Of a stretch of 64,000 bases of DNA, positions 40,123-50,787 are shown in pieces (the first letter of the stretch is position 1; each line of letters opens with the position of its first letter). Origin of the DNA: Actinomycetes bacterium (lineage in GTDB: Bacteria; Actinomycetota; Acidimicrobiia; Acidimicrobiales; Bog-793); the NCBI GenBank assembly GCA_021798985.1, contig JAJZBI010000023.1, forward strand, positions 1 to 64,000. Direction: 5' to 3'. The translations under genes and the position numbers were made by a program. The notes below the pieces were generated by a model, which had not been told where the DNA came from, did not search any database, and saw only the letters and a list, made by a program, of their open reading frames with translations.

Positions 40123-41871
40123 TCAGGCGCGCTCAGAGACGAGGTCGGCAGGACGCGTGCTGAGCCCGCCCTGGTGCGGGTGGCTGCGGGCCCGGAGCAG
40201 CGCCAGGCCGACCCCGACGAGTGCCACCGAGAAGCCGGCGACGAGCAGCGGGTTGGCGACCGAGATCTCATGCAGGAGCACCCGGCCGCCGGGAAGGCCG
40301 ACGAAGCAGGAGATGCCCGAGCAGATCACGACGATCCGGCGGACCCGACCCTCGACGACCGGAGCGAGGAAGACGAACCCCCATGCCGCGTACCACGGCT
40401 GGACGACGGGGCTGAGCACGACCACGGCGATGAGGCTCCAGCCGAGCGCGCGCAGCGGGCCGATCTCGTCCGAGCGCAGCAGCAGGCGCACCCCGATGAC
40501 GGCGGCGAGCACGAACCCGAGGCCGCGCGCCAAGGTGAGCACCGTATGGGCATGGCCGCCGAGGCCGACGGTCGCCAGGATCTTGCCGCCGAGCAGGCCG
40601 ACCGCGGTCGCCGGATCGAGCCAGGAGCGCACGGTGTCGGGGTTGGACAGGCCCGCCATCCAGCCCCAGCCAAGGCCCGCGACCGCCGACAACACGGCCA
40701 TGACGGCCAAGGTGAGCAGCATCGCCGTCGCGACGGGGCGGACCCGCTCGCGCACCGATCGGTGGGTCCCGAGCCACTCCCAGCCGATGTAGACCGCACC
40801 GATCAGCGCGGGGACTTTGACCGCGGCGCCGAGGGCCACCAAGACGATGCCCCAGATGCGGTGGCCGCGGCGCGCCAGCGCGTAGCCGGGCACCAAGAAG
40901 CCGAGCATCATCGCGTCGTTGTGGCCACCGGCCACCAGGTGCAACAGCACCAAGGGGTTGAGCGCTGCCATGGCGAAGCCAGAGGCGCCATCGAGGCCGA
41001 ACGAGCGCGCGATGCTCGGGATGGCGGCCGCGGCGGCGATCGTGCCGGCGAGCGCCAGCAGCCGGAGGCCTTCGACCGACATCAAGACGTTGTGTCCAGT
41101 GAGCTCAACGATCCAGCCCGCCGGGACCAAGAAGACGGGGCCGTACGGCGAGGTCACGTTGCCCCAGAGCGGGTCGACGAGCCGGTTGAGCGGATTCGCC
41201 CCGATCGGGCCGAGGACGGTCGGCCCGTAGGCGTAGGGGTTGATGTGCCGGCTCATCATCTCGCCCTGGGCGACGTAGCTGTACAGGTCCTTGCTGAACA
41301 GCGGCGCCACGACGAGCAGCGGCGCGACCCAGGCGGCGAAGACCCAGGCGAGGTGGCGTACCGGCATGCCCCGGTAGCGGGCGCAGACGCGCACGACGTC
41401 CCACCACGCCCGCAGCATCAAGATCATCCCGAGGTAGACGGCCACGACGCCGAAGAAGAGCCACTGGCCGGGCGGCGGCGTGATCCCCGGCACCGCCGAG
41501 GGCGTGGGCACGCCGAAGTACCAAGAGCCCGGCAGCTTGGAGGTGAACGGCGAGTTGGGCTGGCTGGCGCCGAGCACGATGGCGATGGAGCCGAGCAGGC
41601 CGAGCAGCGCCGGGCGGGCGAGCAGGCGGCCGATCGGGGTCACACCGTGGACGTAGCGCTCGGGCACCGGGTCGGGGCGCAGCCGGGAGCCGACCGCGTG
41701 GCCAAGGGCGCGGCCCGTGCTCGCCAACGTCTGGCCAGCGGGCGTCTCCATCAGGCCGTGGGCGCGACGGAGCGCCTCGGCGCGTACGCGCACGGCGGCA
41801 TGCAGAACCGCGTGGAGGCGGCGCTGCAGCGAGGAGTCGGGGCCGGAAAGCGCCGGAGGGACCGTCGCCAC
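40123..41871 (-). CDS. MptB-like polyprenol-phosphomannose alpha-1,6-mannosyltransferase
   Basis: This 582-residue GT-C integral membrane protein has about a dozen hydrophobic helices. It has the family motif APLFSKDLYSYVAQGEMMSR with HINPYAYGP, where acidic residues follow the first helix pair. GGHNDAMMLGFLVPGYALAR and PVVQPWYAAWGFVFLAPVV lie later. Such enzymes elongate lipomannan-type glycans from polyprenyl-phosphomannose on the outer face of the membrane in Corynebacteriales and relatives. The exact linkage here is inferred. GTG start at 41871. A TAAGCT box 8 nt upstream suggests a very short leader. Confidence 0.8.
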   Translation of the reverse strand: MATVPPALSGPDSSLQRRLHAVLHAAVRVRAEALRRAHGLMETPAGQTLASTGRALGHAVGSRLRPDPVPERYVHGVTPIGRLLARPALLGLLGSIAIVLGASQPNSPFTSKLPGSWYFGVPTPSAVPGITPPPGQWLFFGVVAVYLGMILMLRAWWDVVRVCARYRGMPVRHLAWVFAAWVAPLLVVAPLFSKDLYSYVAQGEMMSRHINPYAYGPTVLGPIGANPLNRLVDPLWGNVTSPYGPVFLVPAGWIVELTGHNVLMSVEGLRLLALAGTIAAAAAIPSIARSFGLDGASGFAMAALNPLVLLHLVAGGHNDAMMLGFLVPGYALARRGHRIWGIVLVALGAAVKVPALIGAVYIGWEWLGTHRSVRERVRPVATAMLLTLAVMAVLSAVAGLGWGWMAGLSNPDTVRSWLDPATAVGLLGGKILATVGLGGHAHTVLTLARGLGFVLAAVIGVRLLLRSDEIGPLRALGWSLIAVVVLSPVVQPWYAAWGFVFLAPVVEGRVRRIVVICSGISCFVGLPGGRVLLHEISVANPLLVAGFSVALVGVGLALLRARSHPHQGGLSTRPADLVSERA

Positions 41872-41959
41872 GGTGGCCGAGCTTAGTGCGCCTCCCCGCC
41901 GCTCCCCGGTCGGGCCGCGATGCGCGATCGCCCGCCTCCTCGACAGACCAACGGCTCGC

Positions 41960-41965
41960 TAGCGT
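41960..41965 (+). promoter_or_regulatory. -10 box TAGCGT for SGNH gene
   Basis: TAGCGT has the TAGNNT form seen at the other plus-strand genes but lies 36 nt before the ATG. This gene therefore has a short leader, with a GGAGG at 41992-41996. Confidence 0.45.
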
Positions 41966-42001
41966 CTTCGCTCTGCCATCGCTCGGTCCCTGGAGGTTCC
42001 C

Positions 42002-42850
42002 ATGGCACAGCCCGCCGTCCGCCGAGCGCTCCGACGCGCCGGCGCGGCGGTCACGCTCGGGTGCGCGCTCTCGGGCTGCGCGCGCGCCGCCAGCGCCGTG
42101 GCGCACCACCGCGGGTCGCCGCGGGGCACCTCCACCCCCACGCCGCGGCGCGCGGCGCGCGGCCAGCACGAAGCAGGGGGGGCGCTCCCGACGGCGGGCG
42201 GCGCGGGGGCGACCACGACGAGCTCGGCCCCGGCGACGAGGACGACCGGCGCCCCGCCGCCCTCGAGTGCCGCCACGCCAGCGCCCAGAAGCTCGGCAGC
42301 GCCCCCTTGGCCGGCAACGGGTGCGACCCATCTCCCCGGTCAGGCTGGGGCGGGTCTGGTTGCCGGCGAGGTCACCGCGCTCGGCGACTCGGTGATGTTG
42401 GACTACGCGAGCGTCCTTGTCGGCGACCTTCGCGCTCGGCGCGTCGTCGTGCGCGCGCGCGTCGGCGAACAGTTCTCGACGGGGGCGACGGTCGCCGCCG
42501 AGCTGCGCGCCACTCGCCAACTCGGCACGATAGTCGTCGTGGCACTCGGGACCAACGGCCCGATCACCACCGAGCAGATGGCCGCGATGCGGCGGGCCCT
42601 TGCGGGCGCCTCCCTCGTCGTCTTCGTCACGGTCCACGTCGACCAGCCCTGGCAAGGCGAGGTCAACGCGACGCTCCGGGCGGCCGCCGCGGCGATGCCG
42701 CACGCCGTGATTGCGGATTGGGCGCGGCTGTCGGCCACGCACCCGAGCTGGTTCTATGCCGACGGCACGCACCTGCCGATCGACGGCCCCGGGGCGCACG
42801 CGCTGGCGGCGCTGATCGCCCGGGCGATCGCGACCCGCGCCTCGGACTGA
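42002..42850 (+). CDS. Secreted SGNH-fold hydrolase/acyltransferase-like lipoprotein
   Basis: This 282-residue protein has an N-terminal signal with lipobox LSGC near residue 25. About 85 residues of Ala/Thr/Pro/Ser-rich linker follow, then an SGNH domain. The catalytic blocks are TALGDSVMLDY (Ser), VVVALGTNGPITT (Asn) and YADGTHLPIDG (Asp-x2-His). It resembles the soluble domain of OafA-type O-acyltransferases more than a lipase. It may modify or de-esterify cell-wall glycans; the substrate is unknown. It is divergent from the MptB-like gene. ATG at 42002 with GGAGG 5 nt upstream. Confidence 0.8.
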   Translation: MAQPAVRRALRRAGAAVTLGCALSGCARAASAVAHHRGSPRGTSTPTPRRAARGQHEAGGALPTAGGAGATTTSSAPATRTTGAPPPSSAATPAPRSSAAPPWPATGATHLPGQAGAGLVAGEVTALGDSVMLDYASVLVGDLRARRVVVRARVGEQFSTGATVAAELRATRQLGTIVVVALGTNGPITTEQMAAMRRALAGASLVVFVTVHVDQPWQGEVNATLRAAAAAMPHAVIADWARLSATHPSWFYADGTHLPIDGPGAHALAALIARAIATRASD

Positions 42851-42868
42851 GCGGGGCGGGCAAGACAA

Positions 42869-42898
42869 AGCCCCCCGGAGCGGTGAGCTCGGGGGGCT
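42869..42898 (-). terminator. Terminator after tRNA-Tyr, shared with SGNH gene
   Basis: agcccccc and ggggggct form an 8-bp stem around a loop that can pair further. On the minus strand the stem is followed by TTTGTCTT, fitting an intrinsic terminator for tRNA-Tyr. The hairpin also lies 19 nt past the convergent SGNH gene. Confidence 0.65.
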
Positions 42899-42922
42899 GG
42901 TGGCGCACAAGGCGTTCGAGCG

Positions 42923-43004
42923 TGGGCCGGGTAGGATTCGAACCTACGAAGGCAGTGCCGACAGATTTACAGTCTGCTCCCTTTGTCCACTTGGGTACCG
43001 ACCC
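42923..43004 (-). tRNA. tRNA-Tyr (GTA anticodon)
   Basis: This is a class II tRNA with a long variable arm. Acceptor GGGTCGG pairs with CCGGCCC; anticodon stem GCAGA/TCTGT encloses CTGTAAA, anticodon GTA. The T-arm is GTAGG TTCGAAT CCTAC. The discriminator is A and the CCA end is not encoded. Confidence 0.96.
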
Positions 43005-43083
43005 GTGCCGGGACACCCTAATCGACACCGGGACCCGGCCGCGACGGCCCCTCGGCGGGTGAGTCGGGGCGAACAAGGGGCGC

Positions 43084-43089
43084 TAGCGT
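43084..43089 (+). promoter_or_regulatory. -10 box TAGCGT, leaderless yajQ
   Basis: TAGCGT ends exactly 6 nt before the yajQ ATG, so the mRNA would start at the ATG. No Shine-Dalgarno sequence is present. Confidence 0.55.
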
Positions 43090-43095
43090 CGGCGC

Positions 43096-43584
43096 ATGCC
43101 GAGCTTTGATGTCACTTCAGAGGTCGACTTCCAAGAGGTCCGCAACGCCGTCGACCAGGCCTCGCGGGAGGTCGCCACCCGCTTCGACTTCAAGGACACC
43201 GGCGCGAGCATCGAGCTCGCAGCCACGAGCATCGAGTTGCACGCCCCCACCGAGGACCGTCTGCGGGCGCTCGTGCAGGTGCTCGAGGAGAAGCTGGTGC
43301 GCCGCCAGGTCTCGCTGAAGTCCCTCTCCTACGGAAAGGTCGAGGAGGCGTCCAAGGGCACGGTCCGTCAGGTGGCCAGCCTGCAGGCGGGCATCTCGGC
43401 CGACCACGCGAAGAAGATCAACAAGGTCGTGCGCGACCTTGCGTTGAAGGGCGTGACCTCCCAGGCCCAGGGGGACCAGGTCCGCGTGACCGGCAAGAAG
43501 CGCGACGATCTACAGGCGGTCATCGCAGCGCTGAAGGCCGAGGATCTCGGCATCCCGCTGCAATACGGCAACTTCCGCGACTGA
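43096..43584 (+). CDS. yajQ: YajQ-family nucleotide/cyclic-di-GMP-binding protein
   Basis: This 162-residue protein belongs to the DUF520/YajQ family of two-ferredoxin-like-domain proteins. Markers are MPSFDVTSEVDFQEVRNAVD, TRFDFKDTGASIEL, AGISADHAKKINKVVRDLAL, VRVTGKKRDDLQAVIAAL and the ending IPLQYGNFRD. In Xanthomonas a member binds cyclic di-GMP and acts with a transcription factor; the role in Actinobacteria is not settled. It converges on nuoN across a 99-bp gap. Confidence 0.93.
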   Translation: MPSFDVTSEVDFQEVRNAVDQASREVATRFDFKDTGASIELAATSIELHAPTEDRLRALVQVLEEKLVRRQVSLKSLSYGKVEEASKGTVRQVASLQAGISADHAKKINKVVRDLALKGVTSQAQGDQVRVTGKKRDDLQAVIAALKAEDLGIPLQYGNFRD

Positions 43585-43659
43585 TCGGGCGGCTCGCTCG
43601 GGCGGCACGACGCACGACTGCGGCACGCCAGCCCGGCGGGTCGGGCGATTGCGCGGCCG

Positions 43660-43678
43660 GCGCGGCGCGCCGCCGCGC
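43660..43678. terminator. Hairpin between convergent yajQ and nuoN
   Basis: gcgcggc (43660-43666) pairs with 43672-43678 over a 5-nt loop, 6 nt after the nuoN stop. It could end both transcripts. No T-run on either strand. Confidence 0.35.
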
Positions 43679-43683
43679 GCTCG

Positions 43684-45362
<1,679 letters not shown>

Positions 45363-45366
<4 letters not shown>

Positions 45367-47126
45367 CGTGATGCCACCTTGGTCGGGATCCTCCCCTGGA
45401 CTGGTGCCGTGCCGGCACCGGGACGCCCGGCGCCCACGATCGCGTGCGACGCCAGCACCGCGTGCAGCACGAAGCCGTGGTCGTGGCGCTCGGACGCGGG
45501 CGTGACCGCCGCGCTGAGGCTCGCCCGGCCAAGCGCGGGGATGTGCGGATGGGCAGCCGCCTCGACCTGGTTGATGATGCGGTCGACGGTCGGCGTGATG
45601 CGAGCGAGCACGGGCTGGGGATAGACGCCGAGGAAGACGATGAGCACGACGAGGGGTGCCATGACGAGGCCTTCGGCCACGGTGAGCTCCCGGAACGGGC
45701 GCCCAGCGCCCGGCGCTGGCGCGGCGGCGGCCTTGGCGGGAGGGCCGTGGAAGACCTGCTGGTAGGCCCACAGGAGGTAGACCGCGGCAAGCACTACCCC
45801 GACGAGGGCAACGATCGCCCACCAGCGATGCGTGAGGAAGGTGCCGGCGAGGATCAAGAACTCGCCGATGAAGCCGTTCAGGCCCGGCACGCCGATGGAG
45901 GCGAGCATCACGAGGGTGAAGACCGCCGCCATCATCGGCGCCTTGCGCTGCAGGCCGCCGAGGTGGCGCACGTCGGTGGTGCCCCAGCGGCGGTAGATCA
46001 TCGCGATCAGCAAGAACAGCGCCGCCGTATACAGCCCGTGGTTCACCATCTGCAGCACCGCGCCCGACAGCGCCTCTCCGGTCAGCGCGAACGCGCCGAG
46101 GATGATGAAGCCCATGTGGGCGAGCGAGGAGTAGGCCATCAGCCGCCCGAGGTCGCGCTGGGCGGCGGCGACGATGCCGCCGTAGATGATCCCGGCGACC
46201 CCGAGGGAGAGCAGGAGGGGCGCGAGGACCACGACGGCGTGGGGGAACAGGCTCAGGTCGAACCGGACGATGCCGTAGGTGCCGAGCTTGGCCATCACGG
46301 CGGCAAGGACGACGACGCCGCCGGCGGGCGAGGTGGCGTAGGCATCAGGCGACCAGGTGTGGAAGGGGAACATCGGCGCCTTGACCGCAAAGGCCGCCGT
46401 GAAGGCCAGGAACAAGACGACGTCCGCCGTCCCCGACAGGTGGGTGTGGGCGAGCTGGATGACGTCGAAGGTCGTCACCCCGCTCTGGCCGGCGTGGATG
46501 AAGGCCAACGACAAGATGCCGACGAGCAGGAACGCCGACGCGGCGAAGGTGTAAAGGAAGAACTTGGTCGCAGCCGGCCCCCGACGCTCTCGGCCCCAGC
46601 CGACGATCAAGAAGTAGACAGGGATCAGGGTCAGCTCGAAGAAGAGGAAGAAGAGGAGGAGGTCCAAGGAGAGGAAGCTGCCCATGCAGCCGACCTCTGC
46701 GATCAGCACCCAGACCGTGAAGGCCTTGGTGTTCTCCTTCTCGGTGGCACCCGCCAGGGCGATCGGGAAGAGCACCGCCACCATCAGCATCAAGAACAGC
46801 GACACCCCGTCGACCCCGACGGTCCAAGAGATGCCGAGGCCGCTCGCGAAGGGATGAGTCTCGACGAGCTGGTAGCCGGCAGTGGAGGTCTTGAACTGGT
46901 CGAGGACCGCAGCGGCGATGCCCAGCACGCCGATCGCCGCCACGAGGCCGATCGCTCGGATGAGGGCCGTCTGCTTCTTCGGGACGAACAAGATCACCAA
47001 CGCCGCCGCGGCGGGCACCAGGATCAAGGTGTTGAGGAAGGGGAAGGGCGCCGTGTTCGCTGGGCCGGCGAGCCCGGCGTGGGTGCGAGCGGCAAGGACC
47101 AGCGCAGTGAGCGCGTGGAGCGGCAT
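45363..47126 (-). CDS. nuoM: NADH-quinone oxidoreductase subunit M
   Basis: NuoM is the central antiporter-like subunit. The 587-residue protein has the characteristic FFELTLIPVYFLIVGWGRER, FPFHTWSPDAYATSPAGGVV and SSLAHMGFIILGAFALTG motifs with the pumping Glu and Lys residues. The ATG at 47126 follows the nuoL stop by one base. Length is slightly above the usual 500-530 because of extended ends. Confidence 0.96.
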
Positions 47127-47127
47127 C

Positions 47128-49140
47128 TCAGACTCCCGCTCGGTAGACGATGAAGGCGATGAGGACGACGGCGCCGGCGAGCAGGCCGAGCGCATAGGTG
47201 CGCACGTAGCCGTTCTGCACCTTGCGCAGCCCAAGGCCGCCGATGCGAGCGAGCGCCCCGACGCCGTTGACGGCGCCGTCGATCACCCGGTTGTCGATAA
47301 CCGCCGATGCGAAGCCGGCGAACAGGCTCGACGGCCGGGCGATCAAGTGGTCGAAGCTCCAATCGATGAACCAGGCCATCGTCAAAAAGCGCGGCTCGAG
47401 CGCCGGACGCTCGGCGGTGCGCCGCCACGCCGAGGCGGCCACGGTGGCGCCGATGAGCGCCAGCACGGCGTCGGCGATGCCAAAGGCCCACTCCTGGGCG
47501 ACGCTGAAGTGGGTGACGAGGAGCGAGTGCCCGACGACGGGGTCGAGCCAGCGCTCGAGGAGCACGAAGTTGGGGTGGAAGGGCAGGTCGATGAAGCCGC
47601 CGAAGACCGCGAGGAACGAAAGCACCACGAGCGGCGCGGACATCACCCAGCGGGCGTCGTGGGGATGCAGGCCGCCGCTGCCGTGCCCGGGTTCGCTGCC
47701 CGTCTCCTCGGTCGAGCGCGCTCCGGTCGCCCCGGGGTCGGCGCCGAGCTTGGCGCTGTGGTGGTTCGGCACCTCGAGCACGTGCCCGTGCCCGTCGCCG
47801 CCCGCATGGGCTTCGACCCAGCGCCGCTGGCCCAAGAAGACGAGGAAATACTCGCGGCCCATGTAGTAGGCGGTGAGCATCGCCGTGAAGGCGCCGATCG
47901 CCCACAGCGCGGGGCTCACCGCCCAGGCATTGATGAGCACCTCGCCCTTGGACCAAAATCCGCTGAAGGGCGGGATGCCGGCGATCGAGAGCCAGCCGAC
48001 CAAGAAAGCGATCGCCGTCAGGGGCATCAGCTTGGCGAGCGCGCCCATCTTCTTGATGTCCTGCTCGTCGTCCATCGCGTGGATGACCGACCCGGCCGAG
48101 AGGAACAAGAGCGCCTTGTAGAAGGCGTGCGTCAGCATCAAGAAGATGGCTGCGACGTACGCGCCCGAGCCGGCTGCCAGGAACATGTAGCCGAGCTGGG
48201 AGATCGTCGAGTAGGCGAGCACCTTCTTGATGTCGTTCTGCGCGCAGCCGATGCTGGCGCCGAGGAAGGCCGTGCAGGCGCCGACCCAGGCGATCACGTG
48301 GGCGGCGTCGGGCGCGAGGTGGAGGATCGGGTTGATCCGGCACATCAAGTAGACGCCCGCAGTGACCATCGTGGCGGCGTGGATGAGCGCCGAGACGGGG
48401 GTGGGACCCTCCATGGCGTCGGCCAGCCAGGGATACAGCGGGATCTGCGCCGACTTGCCGGCGGCACCGAGGAACAACAAGAGGGCGATCGCCACCAACG
48501 TGCCCGTCGAGAGGTGGCCGAGGTGGGCGAAGACCACGCGGTACTGCACGCTGCCGGTCTTCTCGAAGATCAAGAAGATCGCCGCCAGGAAGCCGGCATC
48601 GCCGATGCGGTTGTAGATCATCGCCTTCTTGCCGGCGCTTGCCGCCGACGGGCGCTCGAACCAGAAGGAGATGAGGAAGTACGAGCAGACGCCCACGCCT
48701 TCCCAGCCGAAGAAGCTGAGGAGGAAGTTGTCTCCGAGCACGAGCATCAGCATCGAGAAGACGAACAGGTTCAAGTACACGAAGAACTTCGAGAAGTCCT
48801 CGTCGTGCTCCATGTAGCCGATCGAATAGAGGTGGATGAGCGTGCTGACGCCGGTGATGAAGGCCGCCATCGTCATCGACAGCGGGTCGACGTAGAGCCC
48901 GGCGTCGACGCGCAGGTGGTCGACGCCCAGCCAGGTGAACCAGTGCTGGGTGAAGTGGCGGGCATCGGGCGCGTGCTGGAACAGGCCGGCGAAGACGAGC
49001 GCGGTCACGATGAAGCTGAAGAGCACCATCGCCGTGGCGAACCAGCCCGCGAGCGGGTTGCCGAGCCGGCGCCCGAAGGCAGCGAGCACGGCGAAGCCGG
49101 CGAGCGGGAAGAGCGGGATCAGGAAGGCGGCGTGGATCAC
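47128..49140 (-). CDS. nuoL: NADH-quinone oxidoreductase subunit L
   Basis: NuoL is the distal antiporter subunit with the long lateral helix. The 670-residue protein shows GWEGVGVCSYFLISFWFERP, KSAQIPLYPWLADAMEGPTP, VSALIHAATMVTAGVYL and STISQLGYMFLAAGSG. A hydrophilic loop of about 55 residues near 47640-47820 carries eight His residues (GHGH, NHH, GHG and LHPHD clusters). The C-terminal amphipathic helix and last membrane helix are present. Start is GTG at 49140, 10 nt after nuoK. Confidence 0.96.
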   Translation of the reverse strand: MIHAAFLIPLFPLAGFAVLAAFGRRLGNPLAGWFATAMVLFSFIVTALVFAGLFQHAPDARHFTQHWFTWLGVDHLRVDAGLYVDPLSMTMAAFITGVSTLIHLYSIGYMEHDEDFSKFFVYLNLFVFSMLMLVLGDNFLLSFFGWEGVGVCSYFLISFWFERPSAASAGKKAMIYNRIGDAGFLAAIFLIFEKTGSVQYRVVFAHLGHLSTGTLVAIALLLFLGAAGKSAQIPLYPWLADAMEGPTPVSALIHAATMVTAGVYLMCRINPILHLAPDAAHVIAWVGACTAFLGASIGCAQNDIKKVLAYSTISQLGYMFLAAGSGAYVAAIFLMLTHAFYKALLFLSAGSVIHAMDDEQDIKKMGALAKLMPLTAIAFLVGWLSIAGIPPFSGFWSKGEVLINAWAVSPALWAIGAFTAMLTAYYMGREYFLVFLGQRRWVEAHAGGDGHGHVLEVPNHHSAKLGADPGATGARSTEETGSEPGHGSGGLHPHDARWVMSAPLVVLSFLAVFGGFIDLPFHPNFVLLERWLDPVVGHSLLVTHFSVAQEWAFGIADAVLALIGATVAASAWRRTAERPALEPRFLTMAWFIDWSFDHLIARPSSLFAGFASAVIDNRVIDGAVNGVGALARIGGLGLRKVQNGYVRTYALGLLAGAVVLIAFIVYRAGV

Positions 49141-49150
49141 TGGGGGGTCG

Positions 49151-49456
49151 TCAACCCTTCAAGATGTGGGCGTCGTCTGCGGTCGCCCCGAATTTGCGCC
49201 GGAACAGGGACACGATGATGCCGAGGCCGACCACGACCTCGGCGGCCGCCACCACGAGCACGAAGAAGACGGCCGATTGGCCGCCCACGTCGTTCAGTGC
49301 GCGCGAGTAGGTGACGAAGGTGAGGTTGGCGGCGTTCAGCATCAGCTCGATGCACATGAACATCACGAGGACGTTGCGCCGCACGAGCAGGCCAACGGCC
49401 CCCACCGTGAAGAGGACCGCGGCCAGCACCAGGTACCACGTCGGGCTCACGCTCAC
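49151..49456 (-). CDS. nuoK: NADH-quinone oxidoreductase subunit K
   Basis: NuoK is a three-helix proton-channel subunit. The 101-residue protein has the two buried glutamates in [20 protein letters not shown] and [20 protein letters not shown]. The GTG start at 49456 overlaps the nuoJ stop by 4 nt (GTGA). Confidence 0.97.
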   Translation of the reverse strand: MSVSPTWYLVLAAVLFTVGAVGLLVRRNVLVMFMCIELMLNAANLTFVTYSRALNDVGGQSAVFFVLVVAAAEVVVGLGIIVSLFRRKFGATADDAHILKG

Positions 49457-50103
49457 CGGTCCACCCCCGATCCGCCCGGCGCTCCCTCGAGCGCCGGGCT
49501 GTTGGCGTCCTCGCCCGCGCCGCTGCCGGGCTCACCGGCAGCGAGCACCGGCCGCTCGGTGGGCTCGTCGCCGGCGGTGTGCCGGCGGGCGAGCACGACG
49601 GCGCCGATCACCGCCACGACGAGCAGCGCCGAGGTGACCTCGAAGGGCAGCAGGTAGGTCGTGAAGATGGCATGGCCGAGGTCCGAGACATTGGCGGCAG
49701 CCCCGTGCAGCTTCCCCGTCACGCTGTGCGCGCCGGTCACCCAGCGCTCGTGGGCGAGGAGCAGCACCTCGGCGAGCACGGCGAGGCCGAGGAAGAAGGT
49801 GAGTGCCCGCCGGGCGTTGAAGCCGTCAGCGAAGACCCGCTCTTGGCGGTCGACGCCGATCAGCATGATCACGAAGAGGAACAGCACCACGATGGCGCCC
49901 GTGTAGACGATGACCTGCACGGCGGCGAGGAACTGGGCGTTCTCCTCGACAAAGAGCACGGCGACGCCGAACAGCGTCATCACGAGCATCAAGGCGGCGT
50001 GCACGGGGTTGCGCGAGAGGACGACTCCCAGCGCGCCGACCACGGCGATCACTGCGGCGATCGCGAAGGTGATGGCGTCGGGCAGCGTAGCGACGGCGAG
50101 CAT
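49453..50103 (-). CDS. nuoJ: NADH-quinone oxidoreductase subunit J
   Basis: NuoJ is a five-helix membrane subunit whose third helix pi-bulge couples to proton transfer. The 216-residue protein includes [20 protein letters not shown] and [20 protein letters not shown] with [11 protein letters not shown]. About 45 hydrophilic residues end it. It overlaps nuoI by one base. Confidence 0.96.
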   Translation of the reverse strand: MLAVATLPDAITFAIAAVIAVVGALGVVLSRNPVHAALMLVMTLFGVAVLFVEENAQFLAAVQVIVYTGAIVVLFLFVIMLIGVDRQERVFADGFNARRALTFFLGLAVLAEVLLLAHERWVTGAHSVTGKLHGAAANVSDLGHAIFTTYLLPFEVTSALLVVAVIGAVVLARRHTAGDEPTERPVLAAGEPGSGAGEDANSPALEGAPGGSGVDR

Positions 50104-50786
50104 CAGCGGACCTTTCCGCCAAAGCGCGAGGGGATCTTGTTGGCGAGGGTCTCGCGCAGCGAGATGTTGCCGGTGGCCTCGTCGTCGCGCTTATTGCTCT
50201 GGCCGCCCTCAGGGGCGCGCACGCCGTAGCCGAGCTCGCCGGACCATTGGACCTCGCCCTCGTAGGCGGCCGAGCCAGCCGGGGACGTGGCGCGCATCCA
50301 GGCCGAGGTGTTGGCGTCCTCGCCCTCGCGCCAGTCCTCCCAGGGAAGCCGGCGTGGCCGGCCCTCGTCGTCGACGAGCAGCTCGGCCTTGGTGTAGATG
50401 GCGTCGGCGCGGCTCGTGAAGGAGAACTCGAACATCTTGGACTCAGTGATCGCCTCGGTCGGGCAGGCCTCCACACACATGTCGCAGTGGATGCAGCGCA
50501 GGTAATTGATCTCGTAGACGAAGCCGTAGCGCTCCCCCGGCGAGACCGGGGCATCCTCGGGGTTGTCGGCGCCGCGGACGTAGATGCAGTCCGCGGGGCA
50601 GACCGCGGCGCACAGCTCGCAGCCGATGCACTTCTCCATGCCGTCCTCGTAGCGGTTGAGGACGTGCCGGCCGTGCAGGCGCGGCGGCTTCGGCCGCTTC
50701 TGCTTGGGGTACTCGGTGGTGACCCGCGGCTCGGCGACCTGCTTGATCGCCTGCTTGAAGCCGCCGAAGAAGTTCAGGCCCGGCAT
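50103..50786 (-). CDS. nuoI: NADH-quinone oxidoreductase subunit I
   Basis: NuoI carries clusters N6a and N6b. Two 4Fe-4S motifs are present in the 227-residue protein: CIGCELCAAVCPADCI and CIHCDMCVEACPTEAI. A C-terminal extension of about 80 residues follows, longer than in E. coli. The ATG at 50786 lies one base past the nuoH stop. Confidence 0.97.
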   Translation of the reverse strand: MPGLNFFGGFKQAIKQVAEPRVTTEYPKQKRPKPPRLHGRHVLNRYEDGMEKCIGCELCAAVCPADCIYVRGADNPEDAPVSPGERYGFVYEINYLRCIHCDMCVEACPTEAITESKMFEFSFTSRADAIYTKAELLVDDEGRPRRLPWEDWREGEDANTSAWMRATSPAGSAAYEGEVQWSGELGYGVRAPEGGQSNKRDDEATGNISLRETLANKIPSRFGGKVR

Positions 50787-50787
50787 G

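Noticed and set aside
40174-41886. A 570-codon plus-strand frame opposite the MptB-like gene
   Set aside because: Its translation is Asp/Arg/Gly/His-rich low-complexity sequence typical of the antisense of a membrane protein; the minus-strand frame has clear family motifs.
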